Shown here: piece by piece, positions 44,323 through 52,785 of the stretch
Layout of the letters: each line of letters starts with the position of its first letter
Position numbering within the stretch: position 1 is the stretch's first letter
From: Chryseobacterium joostei
GTDB taxonomy: Bacteria > Bacteroidota > Bacteroidia > Flavobacteriales > Weeksellaceae
Direction: 5' to 3'
DNA: 64,000 bases
Assembly: GCF_003815775.1 (NCBI RefSeq)
Contig: NZ_CP033926.1
Location: 4,402,001-4,466,000, forward strand
Program-made: the position numbers and the translations under genes
Notes under the pieces: generated by a model
Told to the model about the DNA's origin: nothing
What the model saw: only the letters and a program-made list of their open reading frames with translations
Databases searched by the model: none

Positions 44323-44700
44323 ATGGAAAATTTCCCTTTAAAAGAAGAAACATACCGTATAATCGGTATTTGTATGGAAGTACACAATCAACTTGGTGCT
44401 GGATTTTTGGAAATCGTGTACAAAGATGCATTGGAAATCGAATTTCAACGTGCTGGTATTTTCTACGAACGGGAAAAAGAGTACAGCGTCTATTACAAAG
44501 GGATTTTGCTTCCACATAAATTTTATGCCGATTTTGTGGTTTTTGACAATGTGATATTAGAAGTGAAAGGACTTCAAAGAGGAATTGCGGATGAGCACAT
44601 TGCACAAGTTATCAATTACTTGAAAGTTTCACAAAACAAAATCGGATTAATTGTAAATTTTGGAGAACTGAAATTGAATTATAAAAGACTCATTTTTTAG
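44323..44700 (+). CDS. GxxExxY family protein
   Basis: A 125-residue protein of the GxxExxY family. The name-giving motif lies in HNQLGAGFLEIVYKDAL. It is followed by a beta-strand core FYADFVVFDNVILEVKG and QVINYLKVSQNKIGLIVNFG, a pattern resembling the PD-(D/E)xK nuclease fold (Asp, then ExK). I use the ATG at 44323; an in-frame GTG at 44305 lies within the upstream palindrome. The gene is bracketed by CACAGAT-type palindromes on both sides. Function is unproven; nuclease-like activity on the flanking repeats is a hypothesis. Confidence 0.82.
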   Translation: MENFPLKEETYRIIGICMEVHNQLGAGFLEIVYKDALEIEFQRAGIFYEREKEYSVYYKGILLPHKFYADFVVFDNVILEVKGLQRGIADEHIAQVINYLKVSQNKIGLIVNFGELKLNYKRLIF

Positions 44701-44723
44701 CCACTGATATTTTTTGTTTTATG

Positions 44724-44757
44724 CTACAGATACACAGATGAAAATAATTATCTGTGG
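44724..44757. repeat. CACAGAT-type palindrome downstream of the GxxExxY gene
   Basis: CTACAGATACACAGATG followed after a short AT stretch by TTATCTGTGG: the same repeat unit as upstream but less perfect, 24 bp past the stop codon. Confidence 0.7.
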
Positions 44758-44854
44758 CAAATGCCCACTTCAAAAACCCATCCCCACACTTCACAAAATA
44801 CGATATTTTTTTTGCCCGGTTTCGATACAACTTTGATGACAGTAAATCTTACAA

Positions 44855-45310
44855 ATGGTCATTCGGAACAAAAAAATCATCGGTCTCATATCATTCCTTG
44901 TCGGATTGATAATTTTTGGATATATGGTTTTTAAGATACGTGTGATTTTTTATGGAAATAAAACCGAAGCAGTGGTTACAGGATTTGTAGTCCATCAAAA
45001 CGGAGCCAGAAAAGTACTGAATGAGAATGGCAGTAGTAAAAAACCGTTCAGCGGAAGAAGTCCGTTTGTAAAATTCAGAATAAAAAACGGAAGTGAGGTA
45101 GAAACATACAGCAAAGTTTTGCAGATGTTCTTTTTTACAGGTTATCATTTGGGTAACAAAGTAACGGTGATTTACAATCCCAAGAATCCACGGGAAATTT
45201 TCATTCTGAATGCAAAGGAAATTCCTGGTTCGCTGCTTATGACGGCATTCGGAATTTTATTGATTGTGATGGGCAAAAGTTTCATTTTTCCAAAAAATAG
45301 AGTAGTATGA
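44855..45310 (+). CDS. DUF3592 membrane protein
   Basis: A 151-residue protein with membrane helices at about residues 8-28 and 127-143 enclosing an extracytoplasmic beta-rich DUF3592 segment (TEAVVTGFVVHQNG, FVKFRIKNGSEVETYSK, GNKVTVIYNPKNPREIFI). The VxVxYxPxNP pattern near the second helix is characteristic. Role is unknown. The last codon overlaps the next gene start by 4 bp. Confidence 0.78.
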   Translation: MVIRNKKIIGLISFLVGLIIFGYMVFKIRVIFYGNKTEAVVTGFVVHQNGARKVLNENGSSKKPFSGRSPFVKFRIKNGSEVETYSKVLQMFFFTGYHLGNKVTVIYNPKNPREIFILNAKEIPGSLLMTAFGILLIVMGKSFIFPKNRVV

Positions 45311-46092
45311 AAATCTTTCAATCCTTATATTATTTCTTTGGGCAACTTATCCGCCCTCCGTTCCCGCTATTTTTTGCCAAAGCTTTTCCCAAGCAAAAAA
45401 ATGAGCTCCACTCAGGTCGGGTTGCGAGTGATTCGACGTTCCAAAATATATGGAAATTAGCAATTGCAATTATTCTGACTTTATTTATTTCCTGCAACAG
45501 TTCATCATTCTATCACAACGTGAACGATATGGGAGGACAACCAGCCACGCTTTACCTGAACAACGGAAAGGTATTGAACGGGAAATTGGAAATCAGAAGC
45601 TTTGATGAATTTTCATCTGTACAGAAAATCACATTTAAGGAAAACAGCAGCAATACTTACCAATGGTTTTATCCGCAGGATATTGCCGGGATTTATTTCA
45701 ATGGGGCCAAATATTCTCTAGAACTGGTTCAGGCAATGGATATGTGGAACAAACGTGCCTACAAATTCCTGAAAAACATCACTCCAAATGACGGAAATCT
45801 TCAACTATTTGAAGACGAATACACGCAGAAAAATTCCTTTGGAGATATCGAGAGAATAACCAAACTCTACATCAAACTTGCAAGAAGCAACGAAGTTTTT
45901 GATGCACAATCTGACCGTTTTGTTCCCAATTTCAATGAGAAGGTAAGCCGTTTTCTATCCGATTGCCCTTCGGTTTCCCAAAAAATTCTGAACAAGGAAA
46001 AAGACTTTTCCTACGCTTTCGTCAATCAGGGCGAAACCCAAAGAAAACAGGTCTGGATGAACATCGCTTTTGAATATAACCTTTGTAAATAA
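45307..46092 (+). CDS. probable lipoprotein with a repeat-derived N-terminal extension
   Basis: A 261-residue ORF as read from the ATG at 45307. The first ~50 residues (PPFPLFFAKAFPKQKNELHS) come from a palindromic REP-like DNA element. After them a normal lipoprotein signal follows (IWKLAIAIILTLFISC, Cys at about residue 63) and then an exported domain (QPATLYLNNGKVLNGKLEI and onward to the C-terminal KQVWMNIAFEYNLCK). The original start was probably near residue 47-49, but no good ATG is in frame there. The gene may now be fused to, or damaged by, the element. The domain itself is not recognised. Confidence 0.6.
   Translation: MKIFQSLYYFFGQLIRPPFPLFFAKAFPKQKNELHSGRVASDSTFQNIWKLAIAIILTLFISCNSSSFYHNVNDMGGQPATLYLNNGKVLNGKLEIRSFDEFSSVQKITFKENSSNTYQWFYPQDIAGIYFNGAKYSLELVQAMDMWNKRAYKFLKNITPNDGNLQLFEDEYTQKNSFGDIERITKLYIKLARSNEVFDAQSDRFVPNFNEKVSRFLSDCPSVSQKILNKEKDFSYAFVNQGETQRKQVWMNIAFEYNLCK
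45352..45430. repeat. REP-like palindromic element inserted at the 5' end of a gene
   Basis: CCGTTCCCGCTATTTTTTGC on the left and GCAAAAAAATGAGCTCC plus CAGGTCGGG on the right. The T-run/A-run arms around AAAGCTTTT are complementary. The CCCGCTA...AGCTCC...CAGGTCGGG pattern is, from memory, common in intergenic repeats of Bacteroidota. Confidence 0.5.
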
Positions 46093-46129
46093 ACTGATTA
46101 TGAGAAATTTAATTCTTATTCTATCAAAA

Positions 46130-46984
46130 ATGAAAAAACTCATTTCCATAATCATCATTTTTTTCTCGTTGCAAAGTCATTCGCAATGCCGGAACACTTT
46201 TGTATATGGTTTTGAGCTGGTTGGCATTGCAGCCCCCGAATTGGTCACGGCTAATATTTTTTACAAGGGAAAACCCATCGTTCCAAAAACTGAAACTATC
46301 TGCGGAAAACAGTTGAAAATCAAAAAGCAATTTACTTTTCTCCAAAATTCAACAAAAAACCTAGACGGTATCAAACTGCCGTATCAGCTTCCTGCAAATC
46401 GTTTTTATTGGTTGATGACCGATGATATGACCGTTGAAATGGCAACTCATCCAGACCGATTTAAAATAGTATTAAATTCTAATGATAAAACTCTGAAAGC
46501 AAAATACGAATTACCCATCACTTACGATTTTCTTTCGCAAAATGCCATTTACTTGGACTTGATAAATAAAGATAAAATCAGTGTCCAAAAGGAATTCAAA
46601 GACAAAATATGGAAGTTGGCCTTGTATGAAAAAGGAAATAAATCCACGTTGAAAGATACGATTTTGGTGTACTCGGCAAGGGAAAAAATTCCTGATGGAA
46701 TTTTGTTTCGTTTTCCGGAACTGAAAAATACGGGAAACAGACATTCGGTGGAAGATTTTTGGGCATCGGGAATACTTTTTAACCAAAAATTGTTCCTGAA
46801 AATATCCGAAAACAAAATCCCGAAACCGGAACAGCAAAATGGTCTTTACATTTCTATGGACGGTAAGAAATGTGCCACATCCGGTGGAATCACAGGCGGC
46901 GGTTTTGGAGAATGTGCAGGCGCAACTAATCAGAAAGGTAAAAAACCAGTTCTGTATCAAATCAATATTCAGATAGAACCTTAA
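46130..46984 (+). CDS. exported protein of unknown function
   Basis: A 284-residue exported protein. The start at 46130 gives a clear signal peptide (MKKLISIIIIFFSLQSHSQ); earlier in-frame ATGs at 46070 and 46100 would precede it and reach into the previous gene. The mature part contains Cys pairs and a glycine-rich C-terminal segment (CATSGGITGGGFGECAGAT). No family is recognised. It belongs to a run of exported-protein genes (44.9-54.2 kb) with spacings of 12-80 bp, so it is probably part of a long operon. Confidence 0.7.
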   Translation: MKKLISIIIIFFSLQSHSQCRNTFVYGFELVGIAAPELVTANIFYKGKPIVPKTETICGKQLKIKKQFTFLQNSTKNLDGIKLPYQLPANRFYWLMTDDMTVEMATHPDRFKIVLNSNDKTLKAKYELPITYDFLSQNAIYLDLINKDKISVQKEFKDKIWKLALYEKGNKSTLKDTILVYSAREKIPDGILFRFPELKNTGNRHSVEDFWASGILFNQKLFLKISENKIPKPEQQNGLYISMDGKKCATSGGITGGGFGECAGATNQKGKKPVLYQINIQIEP

Positions 46985-46996
46985 AATAATTGAGTT

Positions 46997-48136
46997 ATGA
47001 AAAAATGTGTAATCCTGCTAATTGCTTTCATCAGTTTTTTTATGAAAAGCTACGCACAGCTTCCGTCCCAGACTGATAATTCGCAGTATAACATTGCTCA
47101 GATGATAGATGCGAAGGCCAAACTGCGCAACCTTGGAGCAATCCACAGCGAGAGTCCTAAAATGCGTCCGACGGCAGGCAAGGGTGGTTGGTTTTTACGC
47201 TACGAGAAAGGCTGGGTATATTATAACCCGAAACTAAACCAGGCCTTTGCAATAATGGAAAATATGATGAAAAAATGGGGAGAAGCAGGTTATGAGATCG
47301 GCTGGATGGGCTTTCCGATATCAGATAATCTGGAAACACCTAAAGTGTATGGTTTTTACACCGCATTCGAAAATGGCAGCATCTATAGCAGTGCCAAAAA
47401 CGGAACGCATTATGTAGGTGGTGCTTTCAGAAACGAATGGGCAAAAAGAGGCTACGAAAATAGCCCGGATTTAGGTTTTCCGAAAACAGACGAAGTCGCT
47501 ATTTCTGTAAACGGATATACACGCTACCAACAATTTGAAAGAGGAACATTATTTTTTGGGAACGGAAAAGATGTATTGTATTCCAATAATCCCAATGCAA
47601 CAAGTCCGCCGGAAGTTCAAAAATATCAATTAAGCTTTACGCCCAATTATACCAGTGGAGGGGAACCGGGCGGTGATTTGGACGGCATAGATTTATACGG
47701 ATGGATGGACATTAGGGTTTACAAAGCAAATGGAAGTGAAATTAACGATATAGATGGGAAATCGTATTCGTTATTCAATATCCCAAAAGATAAATATATG
47801 GCTGATGAGGGATTCAAAACCCATTTAAGCTTTATTCCTACGAATAGAGATTTTATCAGGAATTATGCTGTTACTCAAAATGATATTAATGAAAATGCTT
47901 TCGTAAGGATTGTCTATTGGCTAAATGATTATGATAAATCAAGCTCGGATGATTATCTGAAATTGAAAACGGCAACAGGCTCTATTTATTATAACAACGG
48001 CAACCATCCTTATAAAGATATCAAACTACAAGAAATCGTAAAATACAACAACAGGACAACCAGAGAAGATGATTTGTCAGATGGCAGCGGCGATTCTTAC
48101 CGCGTAGGTTATATCCTGTCATTAAGTAAAAAATAA
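46997..48136 (+). CDS. exported LGFP-repeat protein 1
   Basis: A 379-residue exported protein (signal peptide ending SYAQ). Residues 60-200 contain LGFP-type repeats: WGEAGYEIGWMGFPISD, WAKRGYENSPDLGFPKTDE and an earlier partial unit, each followed by an FENGSIY-like strand (YTAFENGSIYSS, YQQFERGTLFF). These repeats are best known from cell-wall-associated proteins of mycolate-containing actinobacteria and various esterases, where they are thought to bind wall glycan. The C-terminal ~170 residues form a separate domain with GDLDGIDLYGWMD, possibly beta-sandwich. No catalytic domain is present. Confidence 0.8.
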   Translation: MKKCVILLIAFISFFMKSYAQLPSQTDNSQYNIAQMIDAKAKLRNLGAIHSESPKMRPTAGKGGWFLRYEKGWVYYNPKLNQAFAIMENMMKKWGEAGYEIGWMGFPISDNLETPKVYGFYTAFENGSIYSSAKNGTHYVGGAFRNEWAKRGYENSPDLGFPKTDEVAISVNGYTRYQQFERGTLFFGNGKDVLYSNNPNATSPPEVQKYQLSFTPNYTSGGEPGGDLDGIDLYGWMDIRVYKANGSEINDIDGKSYSLFNIPKDKYMADEGFKTHLSFIPTNRDFIRNYAVTQNDINENAFVRIVYWLNDYDKSSSDDYLKLKTATGSIYYNNGNHPYKDIKLQEIVKYNNRTTREDDLSDGSGDSYRVGYILSLSKK

Positions 48137-48169
48137 AATTTAGTATCAGAAACAAAGTAAAAACTACAT

Positions 48170-48667
48170 ATGAAACAATTTATCCTCGTTTTTCTTGTAC
48201 TATTTGCAATAAAAACACAAGCGCAACAAGACAGTCCAGAATTTAGAGCGAAAATACGGGCTATGTCCGCCAAAATGCAAAAACAACAAAGCAAGCCACA
48301 AGGAAAGACCATTGGAAAAATCAGCTACACCGTAAATGGAAAAACCTACACTGAGACTAAGGAAGTAAGCACAGTCATTATCAACGGACAAATCGGAGAT
48401 ATCGCAAACGACAGGCATAATGTATCGATTGGTGACGGAACGCCACATTCATTCAAAGTCGGGCAAGCCTATCCCTGTAAAAGCCTTACTCTGATGGTTG
48501 ACGGATTGCAGTACTCCAGAAGAAGCAAAGACAATGTTGCCACAATTACCTATTACGACGGCAAAACCGTGAAAGGCAAATTCTCCGGAACTGTTTATAA
48601 TGAAAAAACAAAAAAGACACTTTCCGTTTCGGGAACTTTTGAAACAAATAATGTTACGGTGCTCTAA
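48170..48667 (+). CDS. exported protein of unknown function
   Basis: A 165-residue exported protein with signal peptide (ending KTQAQ). A charged helix (FRAKIRAMSAKMQKQQ) is followed by a beta-rich domain with a GxxY/ITYYDG pattern and threonine-rich strands. The helical stretch AKIRAMSAKM resembles AKIRAKGQKLS at the same place in the next gene product, suggesting a common pro-region or binding helix. It lies between the two LGFP-repeat genes, with 33 and 24 bp of spacing, so a joint function is likely. Confidence 0.65.
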   Translation: MKQFILVFLVLFAIKTQAQQDSPEFRAKIRAMSAKMQKQQSKPQGKTIGKISYTVNGKTYTETKEVSTVIINGQIGDIANDRHNVSIGDGTPHSFKVGQAYPCKSLTLMVDGLQYSRRSKDNVATITYYDGKTVKGKFSGTVYNEKTKKTLSVSGTFETNNVTVL

Positions 48668-48691
48668 TGAATAATTTTAAATCTTAAAAAA

Positions 48692-49828
48692 ATGAAAACA
48701 ATATTCAGATTATTTTTATTGCTTTTTGTCCTAGTTTTAAGTACTGGAGTAAGTGCTCAGGATAAGGATGCCATCATTGCCAAAATTCGTGCAAAGGGAC
48801 AAAAATTAAGCCTAAAGCTGGAACCCGGCGATTTGCAGGCTTTCGATTATTCGGTGGGCAGCAGGGCATATTTTCTTTCATTCAATGGATACGACTGCAA
48901 TGTCTATTTCAAAGTGGGTGCTCCTGAAGCTTATGCGGTTCGCGGCGATATTTTTAAGTTGTATGATAAAATGTTGTGGGGCGATTCGCAAAAAGGAAAA
49001 GATGGAAGACTTAAGAGTGTAAACCAAAAACTGTTCATCGGTGCACCTATTAGCGATGAATTTCCAACACCGCAGAAAAGAGGTGCAGGACAACATTTCG
49101 ATGGCGGAAGTATCTACTGGAGCCAACCAACCGGAGCGCACGAAGTTCACGGAGATATCCTTAATAAATGGAAATCTTTGGGATGGGAAAATTCGTTTTT
49201 AGGCTTTCCTGTTACGGATGAAACGGCTACACCGGATGGATATGGAAGATTCAATTTTTTTGAAGGCGGAGCCATTTATTACCATCCAAATCTGGGCACT
49301 TTCGCTGTTCCGAAAATGATAGCTGAAGTCTGGAAAAAACAAGGCTGGGAAAAAGGAAAACTGGGCTATCCGACAAGTGATGAGATAATTAAAAACAACA
49401 ATTCTGTACAGAAATTTGAATTTGGGGCCGTGATATCCACAAAAGCCGCACCTTATCAAATCATTTTTAATGGTACCAATCGCCAACGTGGGCTTTATAA
49501 CAAATGGCTGGAAACTGGTGCAGAAAACTCTTTTCTGGGTGATTTGGTAACCCCCAACCGCAATTATCCGAAAAATCCTTATCAGTATTTTGCCGAGTTT
49601 CAGAAAGGATATATCTACGAAAGCTTTACAAAAGGGACAAACAAAGTGGACGCTTTTGTGATACACAAAGGGCCAATTTTCGACTATTATGCTTCCAAAA
49701 AATGGGAACAGGGCTATTTAGGTTTACCTACCAGTGATGAGTATAATTCGGGAGATGGTGTAGCGCAGAATTTTCAGGGCGGGATTATCTATTACACCAA
49801 GTTGCAAGGCGCGTATGAGAAGAAGTAG
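48692..49828 (+). CDS. exported LGFP-repeat protein 2
   Basis: A 378-residue exported protein (signal peptide ending VSAQ). It is built almost wholly of LGFP repeats: FIGAPISDEFPTPQ, LNKWKSLGWENSFLGFPVTD, VWKKQGWEKGKLGYPTSDE, WLETGAENSFLGDLVTP and KKWEQGYLGLPTSDE. Each is followed by a QxFxGGxIYY-type strand. This gives five units, enough for a closed or extended repeat structure. No enzyme domain or sorting tail. It probably binds a surface glycan, as proposed for LGFP modules in other bacteria. Confidence 0.82.
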   Translation: MKTIFRLFLLLFVLVLSTGVSAQDKDAIIAKIRAKGQKLSLKLEPGDLQAFDYSVGSRAYFLSFNGYDCNVYFKVGAPEAYAVRGDIFKLYDKMLWGDSQKGKDGRLKSVNQKLFIGAPISDEFPTPQKRGAGQHFDGGSIYWSQPTGAHEVHGDILNKWKSLGWENSFLGFPVTDETATPDGYGRFNFFEGGAIYYHPNLGTFAVPKMIAEVWKKQGWEKGKLGYPTSDEIIKNNNSVQKFEFGAVISTKAAPYQIIFNGTNRQRGLYNKWLETGAENSFLGDLVTPNRNYPKNPYQYFAEFQKGYIYESFTKGTNKVDAFVIHKGPIFDYYASKKWEQGYLGLPTSDEYNSGDGVAQNFQGGIIYYTKLQGAYEKK

Positions 49829-49857
49829 TTAATATAAAAAATTATAAATGACTTTAT

Positions 49858-51147
49858 ATGAAAAAAAATATCTACTTATTGTTTTTACTGATGTACTCAT
49901 TTGCTTTCTCACAAATGGGCGTTTCCAGAAAATATATTACCAAAAACGGAAGCAATGTCATTTTGAGGGGTATCAATTATCCTTTTATAGATGATGGAAA
50001 CATTAATCTTGCATCGCCGTCCAGCTATCAGTATTACCTGAACGAAGCTTCCAAAACAGGAGCCAATGCAATGAGAATAGCTTGGTATCTTCCGGGAACA
50101 CATTGGCGGGATATCCAAACTGCGGGAACGGTGCAGGGATATATCAACAACGGACATCTTGGTAATATTCTGACTTATGTGGAGTCCAAAAATATGATTC
50201 CAATTTTGGAAATCCATAACGGTGCGTGTGGGAATGACTGGTCTCTGTTCAACAATTCTATTGTCCCGTTTTGGAAAAGTACGCAGATGGTTTCTATCAT
50301 TCAGGCTCATCAGAACAATCTGATTATCAATCTTGCCAATGAGTTTGGTAATGCGAGATGGACGGGAAATGTCACAACAGCAATGACCACTTTCAAGACC
50401 AATTACAAAAATGCCATTACCCAGCTCAGAAATGCAGGTATCAACGTTCCGATTATGATAGATGCGCCGGATTGCGGGACTTCTTCTTCCGAACTTTTGT
50501 CGGTGGCGCAGGAGATTTATAATCACGACCCACTTCACAAAATCATTTTCTCAGCACACGCTTATTGGTCGGACTATGCACCAACAACGGCTAATATGGA
50601 AACCAAACTTACTGAAATGACGAACTCCGGATTGTGCTGGTTTTTGGGAGAAATTGCGAATAATCAGGATGGAAACAGCTGCGGCAGCATAGATTTATCT
50701 TCCTATTACCCGACTTTACTTACCAAATTGTGCCAGAGAGAAATCGGATGGCTTGCGTGGGCTTACGACCAGGATTGTTCATCGACACGGGAACTGACCA
50801 CCAATGGTGTTTTTGCAAACCTTACTGTTTATGGAAATGATATTGTTTACAACCCCAATTATGGCTTGAAGTCTACATCAGGTTGTGGTGCTTCTCCATC
50901 AGGGACATTGTCTGGTTCTGAAACGAATATTGAAATTAAGGAAAAAGTTTATCCCACTTTTTTTAAAGAACATATTTATATCGAAACTAATAATGAAAGT
51001 TCCTTTCAGATTTTCGGAATGGATGGGAAATTACTGATTAAAGGAGTCTTAAATAAAGGCAAAAATGAAATCTTCACCGCCAATTTGCTTAAAGGAATTT
51101 ATCTTTTTAAAACGAAAACCGGAACATACAAACTGATTAAAAATTAA
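49858..51147 (+). CDS. T9SS-secreted GH5-family glycoside hydrolase
   Basis: A 429-residue secreted (beta/alpha)8 glycosidase of the GH5/cellulase clan. Signal peptide 1-19 (ending AFSQ). Typical features are VILRGINYPF near residue 35, the acid/base Glu162 in NLANEFGN, AHAYW (233-237) and the nucleophile Glu265 in WFLGEIANN. After the catalytic domain (to about residue 345) a Ser/Gly linker leads to a T9SS type A tail (VYPTFFKEHIYIET, FGMDGKLLIKG, LLKGIYLFKT). The substrate may be a mannan or beta-glucan; subfamily cannot be read by eye. Confidence 0.87.
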   Translation: MKKNIYLLFLLMYSFAFSQMGVSRKYITKNGSNVILRGINYPFIDDGNINLASPSSYQYYLNEASKTGANAMRIAWYLPGTHWRDIQTAGTVQGYINNGHLGNILTYVESKNMIPILEIHNGACGNDWSLFNNSIVPFWKSTQMVSIIQAHQNNLIINLANEFGNARWTGNVTTAMTTFKTNYKNAITQLRNAGINVPIMIDAPDCGTSSSELLSVAQEIYNHDPLHKIIFSAHAYWSDYAPTTANMETKLTEMTNSGLCWFLGEIANNQDGNSCGSIDLSSYYPTLLTKLCQREIGWLAWAYDQDCSSTRELTTNGVFANLTVYGNDIVYNPNYGLKSTSGCGASPSGTLSGSETNIEIKEKVYPTFFKEHIYIETNNESSFQIFGMDGKLLIKGVLNKGKNEIFTANLLKGIYLFKTKTGTYKLIKN

Positions 51148-51225
51148 AAACGATTTCGACCTTTCTATCGATTCTATGTTCCAATATAAAAATCACAAGA
51201 ACCACTAATAATTAAAACAGATAAG

Positions 51226-52776
51226 ATGAAAATACTCAGACTTCTAACCTTATTTTTTTCTGTCGGAAATGTATTCACTTATTCCGCCCAGACCTTGACT
51301 TTGGTAAAAGACATCAATCCTTTGGGAAGTTCCAATCCGCATTCTTTACTGCCTTTCAATAATAAAATATATTTTGTTGCCAATCCGGGAACGGGGGACA
51401 AAATATACAGTTCAGACGGCACTTCTTCCGGGACACAATTGGTTGGTCCGTCTGTCGGTTCAGGAATTTTGTATCCTTTTATTTCTTATAATAATACATT
51501 TTTTTTCAATTATGATGATGGCACCAATGGCGCCGAGCTGTGGAAATCCGATGGAACAACTGCAGGAACTGTTTTAATTAAAGATATTCTTCCAGGTAGT
51601 TCAGGTTCTAATCCGCAATATCTGGCAGGCGCAAATGGCAAAGTTTTTTTTATTTCGGGAACCAAACTTTGGACTTCCGACGGAACCAATGCAGGAACTC
51701 TGCAACTTACAGACAATACTATGATTGCAGAAAGTTTCAACCATCAGCTTGCTTTGCCCTCTTACAATAATGCGGTCTATTTCGTAGGAAATAACGGAAA
51801 TCCCGGACTTTGGAAAAGCGATGGAACTGTTGCGGGAACTCAGCTTTTGAAGAATATCAGTGTCAATGCTTATTTGGAAAACGTGGCAATTTATAACAAC
51901 GAGATGTATTTTGCTGCAGGAGACAGTTCCATTGGTTACGAGCTCTGGAAAACCAACGGAACAGCAGCCGGAACAGTTTTGGTGAAAAATATTAATGCTG
52001 GTTCAGACAGTAATCCGACAAGGTTTTTGGTAAGCAACAATAAGATTTTTTTCCTTGCAAATGATGGAACTTCCGGCGAAGAACTTTGGGTTTCTGATGG
52101 AACTTCAGCAGGAACACAGCTGGTAAAAGACATTACGGCAGGTAACACTGGCTCGAATATACAAACGTTGACAGCTTTCAGTAATCAGGTTTATTTTTTT
52201 GCTCTTAGTGGCTCAAACAGGCTTCTTTATAAAACGGATGGAACGTCTGCGGGAACAGTTCTCGTGAAGACTATTCCGTACAGTGTTGTTCCTTATGCTT
52301 ATGTTTTTAATGATAAGTTGTATTTTCTGGCAAAAAGTCTTGCATCCACCTATCTTTTTGAAAGTGATGGTACGGAAGCCGGAACTAAACAAATTACACC
52401 AAACATTTCCTCCGAAAATTATTCTGATATCAATTTTCTGAATTACAATTCTGAACTTTATCTGCCTTGCTACAACGGTAATTTGGGTGTAGAGCTGAAC
52501 AAGCTGACATTCTCTAATTTATCGGCAACATCAAGCGGGAAATCAGATTTTAAAATCTATCCTAATCCCGTTACAGATGTGGTTTGGATTCAGAATGAAG
52601 GCTTACAAAAAAACTGGAATTATCAATTGTTGGATTTGTCGGGCAGAGTTTTCCAGGAAGGGAAATTAACTTCGGATAAAATTTCTGTTTACGTTGGGAA
52701 TTATTCTCCAGGAATCTATATCTTACATTTACAATCTGACACTGAATATAAAGATTTTAAAATTCTGAAAAAATAA
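51226..52776 (+). CDS. T9SS-secreted ELWxxDGTxxGT-repeat protein
   Basis: A 516-residue secreted protein. After the signal peptide (ending YSAQ) come eight copies of the ELWxxDGTxxGT repeat: KIYSSDGTSSGT, ELWKSDGTTAGT, KLWTSDGTNAGT, GLWKSDGTVAGT, ELWKTNGTAAGT, ELWVSDGTSAGT, LLYKTDGTSAGT and YLFESDGTEAGT. These are spaced by about 45-50 residues, with blades such as NKIFFLANDG between them, probably forming a propeller. The C-terminal ~75 residues are a T9SS type A sorting domain (IYPNPVTDVVWI, YQLLDLSGRVF, PGIYILHL). Expected to be cell-surface exposed; ligand unknown. Confidence 0.9.
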   Translation: MKILRLLTLFFSVGNVFTYSAQTLTLVKDINPLGSSNPHSLLPFNNKIYFVANPGTGDKIYSSDGTSSGTQLVGPSVGSGILYPFISYNNTFFFNYDDGTNGAELWKSDGTTAGTVLIKDILPGSSGSNPQYLAGANGKVFFISGTKLWTSDGTNAGTLQLTDNTMIAESFNHQLALPSYNNAVYFVGNNGNPGLWKSDGTVAGTQLLKNISVNAYLENVAIYNNEMYFAAGDSSIGYELWKTNGTAAGTVLVKNINAGSDSNPTRFLVSNNKIFFLANDGTSGEELWVSDGTSAGTQLVKDITAGNTGSNIQTLTAFSNQVYFFALSGSNRLLYKTDGTSAGTVLVKTIPYSVVPYAYVFNDKLYFLAKSLASTYLFESDGTEAGTKQITPNISSENYSDINFLNYNSELYLPCYNGNLGVELNKLTFSNLSATSSGKSDFKIYPNPVTDVVWIQNEGLQKNWNYQLLDLSGRVFQEGKLTSDKISVYVGNYSPGIYILHLQSDTEYKDFKILKK

Positions 52777-52785
52777 ATTGACTTG

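Noticed and set aside
46511..46960. 149-residue minus-strand ORF
   Set aside because: Lies wholly antisense to an exported protein gene in a tight operon; rich in Phe/Cys/Arg as expected of a shadow.
49909..50538. 209-residue minus-strand ORF inside the GH5-like gene
   Set aside because: The plus-strand protein has a signal peptide, catalytic motifs and a T9SS tail; the antisense ORF has none and is a codon-bias shadow.
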